DNA from: Brenneria izbisi
GTDB lineage: Bacteria; Pseudomonadota; Gammaproteobacteria; Enterobacterales; Enterobacteriaceae
Assembly: GCF_025840185.1 (NCBI RefSeq)
Contig: NZ_JAMPJU010000004.1
Span: 1-64,000, forward strand
Direction of reading: 5' to 3'
DNA length: 64,000 nucleotides
The number at the start of each line of letters is the position of its first letter. Positions within the stretch are counted from its first letter, which is position 1. The position numbers were made by a program, and so were the translations under genes. Positions 11,443 through 21,129 of this stretch are shown piece after piece. The notes below the pieces were generated by a model. That model saw only the letters and a program-made list of their open reading frames with translations, was not told the DNA's origin and did no database searches.

Positions 11443-11678
11443 TCTACTCAATCCATTATCAATCAACATATGACCATCAGGTCGCTGCGTAACATAGTCA
11501 GCGCCTGCTTCTTCTCCCGCGCACTCTTGTATAGAGATATCATCCTGAAACCGATGTTGTATAAGAAGCATACTTATCGTTAACCGTGCGTTCAGAACAT
11601 GTTATCAGGGCGCTATTCTGCGCTACAATATGGGACGTTTTCTTGGTTTATGCGTCAATCCTGAGTGGAGTAGGGTTA

Positions 11679-12203
11679 ATGTCTGATGATGTACCCATTT
11701 CCCTGCGTGCTATCGAATGGTTTACCGATCCGCCAACAACCGTGCCCGCCAGCATTGAAGGCTGGCTGATGGAAACCGGTTCAATGACGCGTCGTCTCGA
11801 TGACTGTTGCGAGCGACTGGTGGTAACGATCTGTAATGAGCGCTTTATTTTGCCGAGAGAGTTATTGAATGATGAGCTTGCACATTTGCCTGCCAGCGAG
11901 CATTACTGGTTGCGCGAGGTGGTACTGCATGGCGACGGGCGTCCCTGGTTGTTCGGTCGTACTTTGATCCCACAGCAAACTCTGGATGACGCAGGCGACG
12001 CCTTGACGAAAATCGGTAATACGCCGCTGGGTCATTATCTGTTTCAACAAGATGCGCTGACGCGTGATTATATTCATACTGGATGCTGCGCGGGTTTGTG
12101 GGCGCGGCGTTCCCGTTTGTGTCTTTCTGGCAGCCCGTTTCTACTGACTGAACTGTTTCTGCCAGAAGCACCGCTTTATTTTACGGATAGTTATGAAGGC
12201 TAG
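11679..12203 (+). CDS. ubiC: Chorismate pyruvate-lyase
   Basis: A 174-residue cytosolic enzyme that removes pyruvate from chorismate to give 4-hydroxybenzoate, the first committed step of ubiquinone synthesis. Family segments YWLREVVLHGDGRPWLFGRT, TPLGHYLF and GLWARRSRLCLSG match E. coli UbiC. The start at 11679 (MSDDVPISL) follows TGGAGTAGGG; the in-frame ATG at 11586 would add an unrelated leader. It is in operon with ubiA, 24 bases downstream. The 236 bases before it, after the effector-like gene, show no gene. Confidence 0.95.
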   Translation: MSDDVPISLRAIEWFTDPPTTVPASIEGWLMETGSMTRRLDDCCERLVVTICNERFILPRELLNDELAHLPASEHYWLREVVLHGDGRPWLFGRTLIPQQTLDDAGDALTKIGNTPLGHYLFQQDALTRDYIHTGCCAGLWARRSRLCLSGSPFLLTELFLPEAPLYFTDSYEG

Positions 12204-12227
12204 CCGGTAATTGAGGAGATGACTCCG

Positions 12228-13091
12228 TTGGAAAGAAGTATAACGGCGGGAAAATGGCTGGCGTATTGTCGTTTGATGCGCATTGATAAGCCGATCGGTT
12301 CCCTGTTGCTGCTATGGCCAACGTTATGGGCGTTATGGATGGCGGGCCGGGGCATACCCGATCCGTGGGTGTTGTTCGTGTTCGTCGCCGGTGTTTTTCT
12401 CATGCGGGCGGCAGGCTGCGTTATCAATGATTATGCTGATCGCCATTTCGACGGTCATGTGAAACGCACCGCCGCACGTCCCTTGCCCAGCGGCGAGGTC
12501 AGCGAACAGTCCGCTAAAGCGCTCTTTGTGATTTTGGTTCTGCTGGCGTTTGGTCTGGTGCTGACACTGAACAGGATGACGATTTGGCTGTCGGTCGGTG
12601 GTTTGGCGTTGGCCTGGGTATACCCTTTTATGAAGCGTGTCAGTCATTTACCTCAGTTAGTCTTGGGCGCGGCATTTGGCTGGTCGATCCCGATGGCGTA
12701 TGCCGCCGTTAGCCAAACCTTACCGTTAACCTGCTGGATGATGTTTCTGGCGTATATCTGTTGGACGGTGGCTTATGACACGCAGTACGCCATGGTTGAC
12801 CGGGATGATGATCTCAAGGTCGGTATTAAATCCACGGCGATCCTGTTTGGCCGTTTCGATACCTTGATAATCGGCCTGCTGCAATTGAGCATGCTGTTGT
12901 TGATGACCGTGCTGGGTTATCTGACATCACTGGGGCCGATCTTTTATGGCACGCTGTTGGTCGCCGCCGGGCTGTTTGTTTATCAGCAAAGGCTGATTGC
13001 CGGGCGGGAGCGCGACGCCTGCTTCAAAGCTTTTAAAAACAATAATTATGTCGGTATGGCCTTGTTTGCCGGTGTGATATTGGGATTGTAA
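12228..13091 (+). CDS. ubiA: 4-hydroxybenzoate octaprenyltransferase
   Basis: Membrane prenyltransferase that attaches the octaprenyl tail to 4-hydroxybenzoate in ubiquinone synthesis, using the product of ubiC. Both Asp-rich Mg-diphosphate motifs are visible: [15 protein letters not shown] and [12 protein letters not shown]. Eight or nine membrane helices are apparent. I place the start at TTG 12228 ([20 protein letters not shown]), giving 287 residues: it aligns with the E. coli N-terminus and leaves nine bases after GAGGAG (12213-12218), whereas the ATG at 12219 abuts that site directly. Confidence 0.96.
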   Translation: MERSITAGKWLAYCRLMRIDKPIGSLLLLWPTLWALWMAGRGIPDPWVLFVFVAGVFLMRAAGCVINDYADRHFDGHVKRTAARPLPSGEVSEQSAKALFVILVLLAFGLVLTLNRMTIWLSVGGLALAWVYPFMKRVSHLPQLVLGAAFGWSIPMAYAAVSQTLPLTCWMMFLAYICWTVAYDTQYAMVDRDDDLKVGIKSTAILFGRFDTLIIGLLQLSMLLLMTVLGYLTSLGPIFYGTLLVAAGLFVYQQRLIAGRERDACFKAFKNNNYVGMALFAGVILGL

Positions 13092-13120
13092 TATTGTGAT
13101 TGCAGCGCGCAATGGTTCTG

Positions 13121-13155
13121 ATAAAACGGCGGCGAAAGTTTCGCCGCCGTTTTAT
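13121..13155. terminator. Bidirectional terminator between ubiA and plsB
   Basis: Perfect 15-bp arms AAAACGGCGGCGAAA (13123-13137) and TTTCGCCGCCGTTTT (13139-13153), with A and T runs on both sides, end the convergent ubiA and plsB transcripts. Confidence 0.85.
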
Positions 13156-13162
13156 TGGCGTG

Positions 13163-15634
13163 TTATGCCTGAGGGGGAGCTTCCTGCGTCAACAACGTAT
13201 CGCTTTCCATTTCTACCGGTGAACTGGCGCTTTCAATCGTCAATCTGACTTCCGGGGTGATCAAATTAGCCAGAATGTTGTAGATCGCCAGAATATCGCC
13301 ATGGGCGGTCTCAGCACTGTCTGTGATATAGCCTTCGCTGCGCAACGTCGCAACCAATGTTGAGAAAACGGCTTTATCGAAGAATTCAGGTGCGTTAATG
13401 CCGTGCAGAACGGACAGGCGTTGCGCCATGTTCCGGCTCTCTTTTTCCAATGTCCCGCGATTGATATCGCGATTCGCGCCCAGCAATGACAACGTGATGG
13501 CATAACGTTGCAGGGTTTCTCGCACCCCCGCCGCTAACAGTTGCAGCGTGCGGATACGCGCAGGGTTGATGACCAGCACGCCTTCTTTGGCGCTCAATAG
13601 CTGTTGCCGTGTTAATTCGGCAACCAACGTGGATATCGCTTCCGGCAATTGTTCCGTGGAGTAATGCAGGAACAGTTCTGCCTGGAGCAACGGATAAATC
13701 AGGGTCACCTGACGAACGACTTCCGCAAGCGTAATACGGCGGTGGTGAATGGCTATGCTGGCAATCAGTGACGGCAATATCAACAGGTGCTGAATGTTAT
13801 TGCGGTAATAGGTCATCAGCACGGCTTGCTCTCTGGGCAGGATAATAATGTCGCCGATACTGTCCTTCTCGACTTCAAATTTATCCATGCCCAACGCATG
13901 TTCCAGCAACTCATTCGCTGTCTTTTTCGGCGCCGTGATATCTTTATGATAGGGCGCGTTATGCAGAAGTTGCAGGTAACAATCCAACTGTTCCTGCATT
14001 TGTTCTCTGGTCAATGAACGCTGACGCGATGCCAGCAACGCTGTTGAACAGAGGTTCATCGCGTTTGCCGCCGCCGCGTTGTTGATGCGCACCATGATAT
14101 CCATCGCGATATCCTGCACGGTCGGCGACAGCCAGCCTGGACGTTGCGCTTCAATCGGATCAATGGCATCACGCCATTGCGGAACATGCTGATTCAGATA
14201 GGTGGTCAACGGCAGCGGTTCGCCGAAATTCACGTAACCTTGTCCGAGATTGCGTAATTTACGCAAGCCTCGAACCATCTGTATAAAGCCTTCTTTTTCT
14301 TTAGTCGCGCCGCGCAACTCTTTCGCATAGGTGCCGACTTCCATGACGTGCTCATAGCCGACATAAATAGGCACCAGCGTAATGGGACGCGTACCGCCGC
14401 GCAGCATTGCCTGAATGGTCATCGCCAGCGTGCCGGTCTTTGGTTCCAGCAGGCGTCCGGTACGTGAGCGGCCCCCTTCGACAAAATATTCAACCGAGTA
14501 ACCACGGGCGAAAAGTTCGCCCAAATATTCACGAAAAATAGTGGAATACAGTTTATTACCTTTGAAGGTGCGGCGAATAAAGAATGCGCCCAGCCGACGG
14601 AAGATCGGGCCGGCAGGCCAGAAATTCAGGTTGATGCCCGCCGCGATATGGGGCGGAACCAGCCCCTGGTGGTAAAGCACATAGGACAATAGCAGGTAGT
14701 CCATGTGACTGCGGTGGCAAGGCACGTAGACAATTTCATGTCCGTCCTGCGCCAGTTGGCGCACCCGCTCGGCGTTATGAACGTTAATGCCCTGATAGAG
14801 ACGGTTCCATGTCCAGCCTAATACGCGGTCCGACAGGCGAACGGCTTCATAAGAGAAGTCGGCGGCGATTTCCTCCATCAGGGCTATCGCGTTTTGCTGC
14901 GCCTTTTCATGGGAGATTTTTTTGCTGCGCGCCTCGTCATCCACCGCCTTTTTGATCGCCCTGGAGTCAAGCAACTTGTTAAACAGTTCCTGACGTACCG
15001 GCAGACGCGGTCCTACCGCCGCCAGTCGTTGACGGGAGAAGTGCATACGCGCGACGCGCGCCAGCTTATGGGCGATGGTTTTGTCCGTTCCGTGCTCGGT
15101 TGCCATATAGCGTAATGACACCGGGCTGGAAAATCGGACAAAGCTGTCGCGCCCCAGCCACAGTACGGCAAAGAACTTCTCGATACCGTTCAGCAGCCGC
15201 AGATGCGGGGTCGCCTGATGTTGCCCTTCGCGACCAGGCGAACGGCCGAACATGACGGAAACCGGCACCATCTGCACGTCCAGATCGGGATTGGCGCGAT
15301 GCAAATCCAGATAGTCATGAAACAGTTTTACCGATTTCTGCTTGGGAACGTAATAGCGGAAAACACGCGGGCCATCATTGATAAAGACATGACTGGGCAG
15401 TTCCACGCCGCGAATGTCCACGGGCAGCAGCGGATCGGGCAGACCAAGCGCCTGACATTTTGTCCGCAGCGTCATTAAATCTGCCTGAGAATTGTAAGGC
15501 AAAACATAGAGAATCGGACGTGAGGGGTCTAAACCCAGTTCAGTCACGGGATCTATGGGTATGACTTTACTTTTCACCAACAGCCTGAGTGGGAAACTCA
15601 ATAATTTATAGTAAATTCTACGCCAACCTGACAT
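13163..15634 (-). CDS. plsB: Glycerol-3-phosphate acyltransferase
   Basis: An 823-residue inner-membrane enzyme that puts the first acyl chain on glycerol-3-phosphate in phospholipid synthesis. The acyltransferase motif [15 protein letters not shown] lies near residue 306, followed by [12 protein letters not shown] and [13 protein letters not shown]. The start at 15634 ([19 protein letters not shown]) matches the E. coli N-terminus; an upstream in-frame start at 15712 would add 26 residues without family support. It is divergent from dgkA. Confidence 0.96.
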   Translation of the reverse strand: MSGWRRIYYKLLSFPLRLLVKSKVIPIDPVTELGLDPSRPILYVLPYNSQADLMTLRTKCQALGLPDPLLPVDIRGVELPSHVFINDGPRVFRYYVPKQKSVKLFHDYLDLHRANPDLDVQMVPVSVMFGRSPGREGQHQATPHLRLLNGIEKFFAVLWLGRDSFVRFSSPVSLRYMATEHGTDKTIAHKLARVARMHFSRQRLAAVGPRLPVRQELFNKLLDSRAIKKAVDDEARSKKISHEKAQQNAIALMEEIAADFSYEAVRLSDRVLGWTWNRLYQGINVHNAERVRQLAQDGHEIVYVPCHRSHMDYLLLSYVLYHQGLVPPHIAAGINLNFWPAGPIFRRLGAFFIRRTFKGNKLYSTIFREYLGELFARGYSVEYFVEGGRSRTGRLLEPKTGTLAMTIQAMLRGGTRPITLVPIYVGYEHVMEVGTYAKELRGATKEKEGFIQMVRGLRKLRNLGQGYVNFGEPLPLTTYLNQHVPQWRDAIDPIEAQRPGWLSPTVQDIAMDIMVRINNAAAANAMNLCSTALLASRQRSLTREQMQEQLDCYLQLLHNAPYHKDITAPKKTANELLEHALGMDKFEVEKDSIGDIIILPREQAVLMTYYRNNIQHLLILPSLIASIAIHHRRITLAEVVRQVTLIYPLLQAELFLHYSTEQLPEAISTLVAELTRQQLLSAKEGVLVINPARIRTLQLLAAGVRETLQRYAITLSLLGANRDINRGTLEKESRNMAQRLSVLHGINAPEFFDKAVFSTLVATLRSEGYITDSAETAHGDILAIYNILANLITPEVRLTIESASSPVEMESDTLLTQEAPPQA

Positions 15635-15762
15635 AACGACTTGAAGCCTCTTGTTAGCAATGCGTCGCAAGGATACCAGAAACTGCGCTTGAGATCTGTT
15701 GTGATGAGACAACGGTTAAGCGCTAAAATGCGGGCGCGCACTGAATAAATAATGGTGGATGA

Positions 15763-16128
15763 ATGAATAAAGCAACGGGAATAACCCGGATTATCAACGC
15801 AACCGGCTATTCGCTGAAAGGGCTGCAACAGGCGTGGCGGCATGAAGCGGCTTTCCGTCAGGAAACGGTATTGACGGTGGTCGGGGTGATTCTCGCCTGT
15901 CTGCTGCCTGTTATGCTGGTTGAAAAATTGCTGCTTATCGGCGTGCTGGTGTTGATCATGCTATTCGAATTGGTGAACAGTGCGATTGAAGCGGTAGTGG
16001 ATCGCATCGGCACTGAACATCATGAATTATCCGGTCGGGCGAAAGATATCGGTTCGGCGGCGGTATTCGTCGCTATTTTGCTGGCGGTTGTCGTCTGGGG
16101 CAGTATTCTGTGGCGTTTTTTTGCGTAA
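15763..16128 (+). CDS. dgkA: Diacylglycerol kinase
   Basis: A 121-residue trimeric inner-membrane kinase that recycles diacylglycerol to phosphatidic acid with ATP. Three membrane helices and an amphipathic N-terminus are visible. Catalytic and metal-site residues Glu69, Asn72 and Glu76 are in place within [13 protein letters not shown]. It is upstream of lexA, as in E. coli. Confidence 0.97.
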   Translation: MNKATGITRIINATGYSLKGLQQAWRHEAAFRQETVLTVVGVILACLLPVMLVEKLLLIGVLVLIMLFELVNSAIEAVVDRIGTEHHELSGRAKDIGSAAVFVAILLAVVVWGSILWRFFA

Positions 16129-16192
16129 AGGCTTGCAGGAATTAATAAAAAACCGGGGTTTACGCACATCCTGGTTCCCAATTAAGGATGAC

Positions 16193-16208
16193 CTGTATAT
16201 ACTCACAG
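16193..16208. promoter_or_regulatory. LexA (SOS) box 1
   Basis: CTGT-ATATACTC-ACAG fits the SOS-box rule CTGT-N8-ACAG exactly. It lies 30 bases before the lexA start and should give LexA autorepression. Confidence 0.92.
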
Positions 16209-16213
16209 CAAGA

Positions 16214-16229
16214 CTGTATAAACAACCAG
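16214..16229. promoter_or_regulatory. LexA (SOS) box 2
   Basis: CTGT-ATAAACAA-CCAG, five bases past box 1. The one-base departure (CCAG) is also present in the second lexA operator of E. coli, so the double-operator layout is conserved. Confidence 0.85.
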
Positions 16230-16237
16230 GGGGCGGA

Positions 16238-16846
16238 ATGAAAGTATTAACAGCCAGACAGCAACAGGTTTATGACCTGATACGCGATCATATCGTGCAG
16301 ACCGGTATGCCGCCTACGCGCGCGGAAATTGCCCAACAATTGGGGTTTCGTTCGCCCAATGCCGCTGAGGAACATTTGAAGGCACTGGCGCGTAAAGGCG
16401 TGATTGAAATCGTATCCGGCGCTTCTCGCGGTATCCGTTTGCTGATGGAAGAAGAGACTGGCATTCCGTTGATTGGTCGTGTCGCCGCGGGTGAGCCGCT
16501 TCTGGCGCAACAACATATCGAATGTCATTATCAGGTTGACCCCGACATGTTCAAGCCCAGTGCGGATTTCCTGCTGCGGGTCAGCGGCATGTCGATGAAA
16601 GATATCGGTATTATGGATGGCGATCTGCTGGCCGTGCATAAAACGCAAGATGTCCGTAATGGTCAGATTGTTGTTGCCCGCATCGAAGATGAAGTGACGG
16701 TAAAACGACTAAAAAAACAAGGCAATACCGTTCATCTGCTGGCTGAAAACGAAGCGTTTTCACCGATTGTTGTCGATCTGCGTCAACAGAGCTTGTCCAT
16801 TGAAGGGCTGGCGGTTGGCGTCATTCGTAACAGTGACTGGCACTGA
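16238..16846 (+). CDS. lexA: SOS repressor LexA
   Basis: A 202-residue repressor of the DNA-damage regulon. A winged helix-turn-helix (residues about 28-47, [20 protein letters not shown]) binds SOS boxes. The self-cleavage site Ala84-Gly85 (RVAAGEP), Ser119 and Lys156 of the latent protease are all present. The start at 16238 follows GGGGGCGG and agrees with the family; an upstream frame start at 16022 overlaps dgkA and is not credible. Two SOS boxes precede it. In E. coli dinF follows; here it does not. Confidence 0.98.
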   Translation: MKVLTARQQQVYDLIRDHIVQTGMPPTRAEIAQQLGFRSPNAAEEHLKALARKGVIEIVSGASRGIRLLMEEETGIPLIGRVAAGEPLLAQQHIECHYQVDPDMFKPSADFLLRVSGMSMKDIGIMDGDLLAVHKTQDVRNGQIVVARIEDEVTVKRLKKQGNTVHLLAENEAFSPIVVDLRQQSLSIEGLAVGVIRNSDWH

Positions 16847-17361
16847 TTTCCCCCCCGATAGCGTTTTCCGATGATGATATAGTTTATCAATATAATTTTC
16901 CGACATTTTCCATATATCGCCCCGTTCCGGGGCGATGTGGTCTACCTCTTTTCCTCATGCATTGCACCTCGATTAATCACTCTGCGCTTTTATTTTTAGG
17001 GGATGTGATTGATACATTTATTTACAGTTGAGCGTAAATAAAAAGCGCTGATTACTTCCTGTTTTCGCTGTGTTTTTAAACTATGCTATTGCTCCGAAGT
17101 GAATTTTTTAGATTTACATTCCGATTTAAATAAAATATTCAGAATTATTTTCTATAATTAATTTTGAGGTAAGCATTATTATCTTCACTGATTGTGAAGC
17201 CACCGCTGTTTTGGTTGAGCCTAAACATCGCTGACAGGTTCTGGCAGGGCAAGATAAGACGTTGCGGCGGCGCTTACTGATACAGACAAGATTTATCTGA
17301 AACTGATAATGGGCATAAATCGCTATTTTTATGCCATCTGACCTAAGCTATGGAGATTATT
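16847..17361. other. Intergenic region where E. coli carries dinF; one strong hairpin
   Basis: About 515 bases without a credible gene. A 9-bp perfect hairpin, ATCGCCCCG/CGGGGCGAT at 16916-16936, lies 70 bases past lexA and may end its transcript, though the U-run is weak. A second hairpin, GGCATAAA/TTTATGCC, lies near 17311-17335 just before yjbJ. The middle is AT-rich and probably holds the yjbJ promoter. No remnant of dinF could be read. Confidence 0.55.
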
Positions 17362-17571
17362 ATGAATAAAGACCAAGCCAGCGGTAACTGGAAGCAGTTT
17401 AAAGGTAAAGCGAAAGAGCAGTGGGGCAAACTGACCGATGATGACCTGACGGTTATTGAAGGCAAACGTGACCAACTGGTTGGCAAGATCCAGGAGCGTT
17501 ATGGTTACGAGCAGGAAGCCGCTGAAAAAGAAGTGAAAGACTGGGAAAGTCGCCAAAAATACTTCTGGTAG
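17362..17571 (+). CDS. yjbJ: CsbD-family stress protein YjbJ
   Basis: A 69-residue hydrophilic protein of the CsbD family (NKDQASGNWKQFKGKAKEQW at the start, GKIQERYGYEQEAAEKEV later). Members are abundant, stress-induced and of unclear function. The start at 17362 (MNKDQ) follows GGAG at 17352-17355; the upstream ATG at 17350 overlaps that ribosome site. It lies between lexA and zur, as in E. coli apart from the missing dinF. Confidence 0.92.
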   Translation: MNKDQASGNWKQFKGKAKEQWGKLTDDDLTVIEGKRDQLVGKIQERYGYEQEAAEKEVKDWESRQKYFW

Positions 17572-17617
17572 AAGCTGTAAGTTCTTATTGCGTTGACCCC
17601 TATCGAGGAAAAACTCG

Positions 17618-17639
17618 CTCTCACGAATTGTCGTGAGAG
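17618..17639. terminator. Terminator between yjbJ and zur
   Basis: CTCTCACGA (17618-17626) and TCGTGAGAG (17631-17639) with a four-base loop sit between two convergent genes, directly against the zur stop. A TTTTT run lies seven bases beyond on the plus strand. Confidence 0.65.
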
Positions 17640-18155
17640 TTAGCGCTTTTTGATCGGTATGCTGTGGTCGTGATCGCAATGATCCGTTTGCGGACATGCC
17701 GCCACTTCCTGACAACCTTTGCACAATCCATGCGCTTCAATCACGCTATGACGTAGGGTAAAGCCCGCCTGATATGCCAAATCACGCAGTGTTTCTTCCA
17801 CGCCTTCCGTCTGACGCTCGGTAACCTGACCGCAGCGATCGCAAATAAACAGCGCGGAGGTATGGCTATGATCCTCAATATGATGACACAGCACATAGCT
17901 GTTGTTTGACTCGACTCGATGGATAAACCCTTGTTCCAGCAGAAAATCCAGCGCGCGATAAACGGTTGGCGGCTTAGCTTGCGGTTCTGATATCCGTAGG
18001 AGATCGAGCAGATCATAGGCGCTGATGGCGCCAGACTGTTGCGCCATCAGGCGTAACACCTCCAGTCGCTGTGGCGTCAGACGAACGCCACGCTGCTGAC
18101 AAATCTGTTCAGCCTGGGCAAGTAGTTTGTCCTGTGAGGTTGAATCCATTGTCAT
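17640..18155 (-). CDS. zur: Zinc uptake regulator Zur
   Basis: A Fur-family repressor of about 171 residues that shuts off zinc uptake when Zn is bound. The N-terminal winged helix contains GVRLTPQRLEVLRLM and PPTVYRALDFLLEQGFIHRV. The dimer domain carries the structural-Zn cysteines (CDRCG and CKGCQEVAAC) and the final HCDHDHS. The start at 18155 (MTMDSTSQ) has AAGG upstream; 18149 is an equal alternative. A far-upstream start at 18236 adds sequence not seen in the family. Confidence 0.95.
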   Translation of the reverse strand: MTMDSTSQDKLLAQAEQICQQRGVRLTPQRLEVLRLMAQQSGAISAYDLLDLLRISEPQAKPPTVYRALDFLLEQGFIHRVESNNSYVLCHHIEDHSHTSALFICDRCGQVTERQTEGVEETLRDLAYQAGFTLRHSVIEAHGLCKGCQEVAACPQTDHCDHDHSIPIKKR

Positions 18156-18252
18156 ATCACCTTGACGGAGGGAGGAATAAGGAGAATATCTTATCATGGC
18201 TGGAGAAAAACGCCGAACCAGCGGGCGCTGGTTCATAACGTGGGCGAGCGTC

Positions 18253-18951
18253 TCAGGCGACCAGATCGATTAACAGGGCGCGTAACGGTGTTCCAGCTTG
18301 CACAGTCAACGCCGTTTCATGCTGGATAAACGCGCCGTCGCCACAGTTCAGCGTCTGAAGCGCTGACTTCTCATGGATATTCATGGCGCCGTTGATTAGC
18401 TGAAGATAAGCCTGATTTCCTTGCAGCGTAATGGTTTGCTGCTCATTTTCTTGCAATTCCAGATGATGGATCCACACTTGTTGACGGAGTTGCAGACTGC
18501 CTTGATCGCCTTCCGGCGAAGCTAATAAACTGTGGCCGTTTTTGTTCAGCGACAGGCGTTGTAACGAACTGTTTTCGCGCGTTGGGCAGGCATCCAGCCA
18601 CAATTGCAGACGTGTCAATGGTTTACAATCGCTGGTGTTGTATTCGCTGTAACTGACATTCGGCTGAGTTGCGAGCAGTAAAACTTCACCTTCTTTAGCG
18701 TGAAGGTGGTGACCGTTGCTGTCGCGGTATTCCGCTTCTCCCTGGAGAATGATATTTAAAATATCCACGCGTGGGTAAGTGCGCGGCTGGAATGAAGAGC
18801 CAGGCGCCAGCACTTCCTGATTTAATACCCGCAGCGAGGCATAACCCAGTAACTGAGGATCGAAGTAGTGTCCGAAGGAGAAGGTATAACGTGCTTGCAA
18901 CCAGCCATAGTCAGCTTGACCGCATTGTTCTGCTGTTCTTTTTATGATCAT
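18253..18951 (-). CDS. yhaK: Pirin-like bicupin YhaK
   Basis: A 232-residue bicupin of the pirin family. The N-terminal cupin carries DYGWLQARYTFSFGHYFDP and PRVDILNIILQGEAEYRDSNG; a shorter C-terminal cupin follows. E. coli YhaK is described as redox-sensitive and lacks a clear enzyme role. It is divergent from the LysR gene yhaJ, 110 bases away, as in E. coli, suggesting control by YhaJ. Confidence 0.9.
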   Translation of the reverse strand: MIIKRTAEQCGQADYGWLQARYTFSFGHYFDPQLLGYASLRVLNQEVLAPGSSFQPRTYPRVDILNIILQGEAEYRDSNGHHLHAKEGEVLLLATQPNVSYSEYNTSDCKPLTRLQLWLDACPTRENSSLQRLSLNKNGHSLLASPEGDQGSLQLRQQVWIHHLELQENEQQTITLQGNQAYLQLINGAMNIHEKSALQTLNCGDGAFIQHETALTVQAGTPLRALLIDLVA

Positions 18952-19061
18952 GGTAATTGCCTTGAAGATTTATTTCTTAAACAGATAGTAATTGTGTGGA
19001 CGCTGGATTGTTAGCTAGTTAATCTGGTGGGTATATTCAAAATTCCTGAATGAGTACGAAA

Positions 19062-19958
19062 ATGTCTAAAGAACGAGCATTGACGTTGGAAGCCTTAAGA
19101 GTAATGGACGCAATTGATCGTCGGGGAAGTTTTGCCGCCGCCGCGGATGAGTTAGGACGGGTGCCTTCCGCTCTGAGTTACACCATGCAAAAGCTGGAAG
19201 ACGAACTGGATGTGGCGCTATTCGATCGTTCTGGACACCGTACCAAATTCACCAACGTGGGCCGTATGTTGCTGGAGCGCGGGCGTATCCTGCTGGAAGC
19301 GGCGGATAAGCTTACGACGGATGCGGAAGCATTGGCCCGCGGTTGGGAGACTCACCTGACGATTGTGATGGAAGCATTGATCCCCTCTCAGCGACTTTTC
19401 CCATTGCTTGATAAATTGTCCCTGAAAGCCAACACGCAGGTTTCTCTACTGACTGAGGTGCTGGCAGGCGCATGGGAGCGTCTGGAACAAGGACGGGCAG
19501 ATATTGTGATTGCGCCGGATATGCATTTCCGTGCGTCTTCCGAAATCAATACGCGCAAACTATATACGATGAAGAATGTCTATGTCGCCAGCCCGGATCA
19601 TCCTATTCATCAGGAACCGGAGCCGCTGTCGGACGTCACCAGGGTAAAATACCGGGGGATTGCCGTTGCCGATACCGCGCGTGAACGCCCGGTGTTAACC
19701 GTACAGTTGTTGGATAAACAGCAGCGTCTGACGGTAAGCACGCTGGATGATAAACGCCGTGCTCTGCTGGCAGGGCTGGGGGTGGCGACCATGCCTTATC
19801 CGATGGTCGCTCAGGATATCGCCGAAGGCCGGTTACGCGTCGTCAGCCCCGAATACTCGATGGATAGCCAGATTATCATGGCCTGGCGGCGTGATAGCAT
19901 GGGCGAAGCGAAATCCTGGTGCTTGCGGGAAATCCCCAAATTGCTCAATCAGGCGTGA
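19062..19958 (+). CDS. yhaJ: LysR-family regulator YhaJ
   Basis: A 298-residue LysR-type regulator. The N-terminal winged helix has LEALRVMDAIDRRGSFAAAA and VPSALSYTMQKLEDELDVAL; the effector domain follows from about residue 90. The sequence is very close to E. coli YhaJ, which activates yqjF and responds to aromatic compounds in published work. I use the ATG at 19062 (MSKERALT) to match E. coli; an ATG four codons earlier (19050) is possible. It is divergent from yhaK and convergent with yqjG. Confidence 0.93.
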   Translation: MSKERALTLEALRVMDAIDRRGSFAAAADELGRVPSALSYTMQKLEDELDVALFDRSGHRTKFTNVGRMLLERGRILLEAADKLTTDAEALARGWETHLTIVMEALIPSQRLFPLLDKLSLKANTQVSLLTEVLAGAWERLEQGRADIVIAPDMHFRASSEINTRKLYTMKNVYVASPDHPIHQEPEPLSDVTRVKYRGIAVADTARERPVLTVQLLDKQQRLTVSTLDDKRRALLAGLGVATMPYPMVAQDIAEGRLRVVSPEYSMDSQIIMAWRRDSMGEAKSWCLREIPKLLNQA

Positions 19959-20001
19959 GGCGCGACCAACGGCTGACAAGTTAGGCGCTTTGTCGTGAAG
20001 G

Positions 20002-20028
20002 CGGCCTGCCCCGGAAAAGGGAAGGCCG
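20002..20028. terminator. Hairpin between yhaJ and yqjG
   Basis: CGGCCT (20002-20007) and AGGCCG (20023-20028), extended inward by CCC/GGG after one mismatch, lie between the two convergent genes. There is no U-run, so terminator function is only likely. Confidence 0.45.
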
Positions 20029-20037
20029 GGTGGGACG

Positions 20038-21027
20038 TTAATCCGCAAACTGTTTATCACGCCTGTGAGGGCTATTCAGGTCCTGTTCCGGGCCTTGCGA
20101 AATCACCCCATGTGGATTGATTGTGCCGTGGCTGCGGTAATAGTGGTGACGGATATGCGCCATATTCACCGTATCGGCGACGCCCGGCATCTGGTAGATA
20201 TCGCGTAAGAACGCAAACAGATTCGGGTAATCACTTAAGCGGTATTTATCGCACTTAAAATGGGTATGATAGACCGGATCAAAACGTATCAGCGTGGTCC
20301 ACAGCCGTAAGTCCGCTTCGGTTAACTGAGCGCCGGTCAGATAACGCTGTCGCGCAAGGATGGATTCCAGTCGCGATAGCGCGGCGAACACTTGCGTTGC
20401 GGCTTCATCATAAGCGGATTGACTGGTGGCAAAACCGGCTTTATAGACGCCATTGTTCACCTTGTCGTAGATCCAGCCGTTCAGTTCATCAATCAGCGGG
20501 CGCAGCGCAACCGGGTAATAATCGCCTGGTTTGGCGCCGACCTGATCGAACGCGCTGTTAAACATACGGATGATATCGGCGGATTCGTTGCTGACGATGG
20601 TATGTTGTTCCGTATCCCACAGTACCGGCACCGTTACCCGACCACTGTAATCAGGCTTTGCATGGAGATAGAGTTGATAGAGGAATTCGTGCTGATACAG
20701 TGAATCCCCCGTTGCATCTGGAAAATCGACATCAAAAGTCCAGCCATGATCCAACATCAGGGGATGAACCACGGAAACCGGAATATGTGTTTCCAGTCCT
20801 TTCAAATGACGCATCAATAAGGTGCGGTGCGCCCACGGGCAGGCAAGCGAAACATAGAGGTGATAGCGGCCCGCGGCTGCCTGAAAACCGCCATTGCCGC
20901 TAATGCCCGGTTGACCGTCTGCGGTAATCCAGTTGCGAAAATGTGATTCTGAACGCTTGAAATGTCCGCCGGTAGATTTTGTTTCGTACCAGGTGTCGTG
21001 CCATACGCCGTCAACCAGTTGCCCCAT
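20038..21027 (-). CDS. yqjG: Glutathionyl-hydroquinone reductase YqjG
   Basis: A 329-residue xi-class glutathione transferase that reduces glutathionyl-hydroquinones to hydroquinones. The catalytic Cys63 lies in SLACPWAHRT, followed by the thioredoxin-like N-domain (VPVLWD, SNESADIIRMFN) and the helical C-domain. The start at 21027 (MGQLVDG) matches the family; four extra codons upstream are possible. The gene is separated from yqjF by a perfect hairpin. Confidence 0.95.
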   Translation of the reverse strand: MGQLVDGVWHDTWYETKSTGGHFKRSESHFRNWITADGQPGISGNGGFQAAAGRYHLYVSLACPWAHRTLLMRHLKGLETHIPVSVVHPLMLDHGWTFDVDFPDATGDSLYQHEFLYQLYLHAKPDYSGRVTVPVLWDTEQHTIVSNESADIIRMFNSAFDQVGAKPGDYYPVALRPLIDELNGWIYDKVNNGVYKAGFATSQSAYDEAATQVFAALSRLESILARQRYLTGAQLTEADLRLWTTLIRFDPVYHTHFKCDKYRLSDYPNLFAFLRDIYQMPGVADTVNMAHIRHHYYRSHGTINPHGVISQGPEQDLNSPHRRDKQFAD

Positions 21028-21055
21028 AAATCCTCCCACGAATCGAATAATGGCA

Positions 21056-21088
21056 AAACGACGACAAATTGTTCGTTTGTCGTCGTTT
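21056..21088. terminator. Hairpin between yqjF and yqjG
   Basis: Perfect 13-bp arms AAACGACGACAAA (21056-21068) and TTTGTCGTCGTTT (21076-21088) with a seven-base loop lie between the stop of yqjF and the start of yqjG, and would end or attenuate transcription coming from yqjF on the minus strand. Confidence 0.7.
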
Positions 21089-21129
21089 AAGTGGATATTA
21101 AGTGTAGTGCAGCCAAAACAGGCTAGGTC

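Noticed and set aside
11230..11571. Minus-strand frame over the end of the effector-like gene, considered as an antisense gene or chaperone
   Set aside because: It overlaps the Fic-motif coding region in antisense and lacks a start signal; type III chaperones are normally separate acidic proteins on the same strand.
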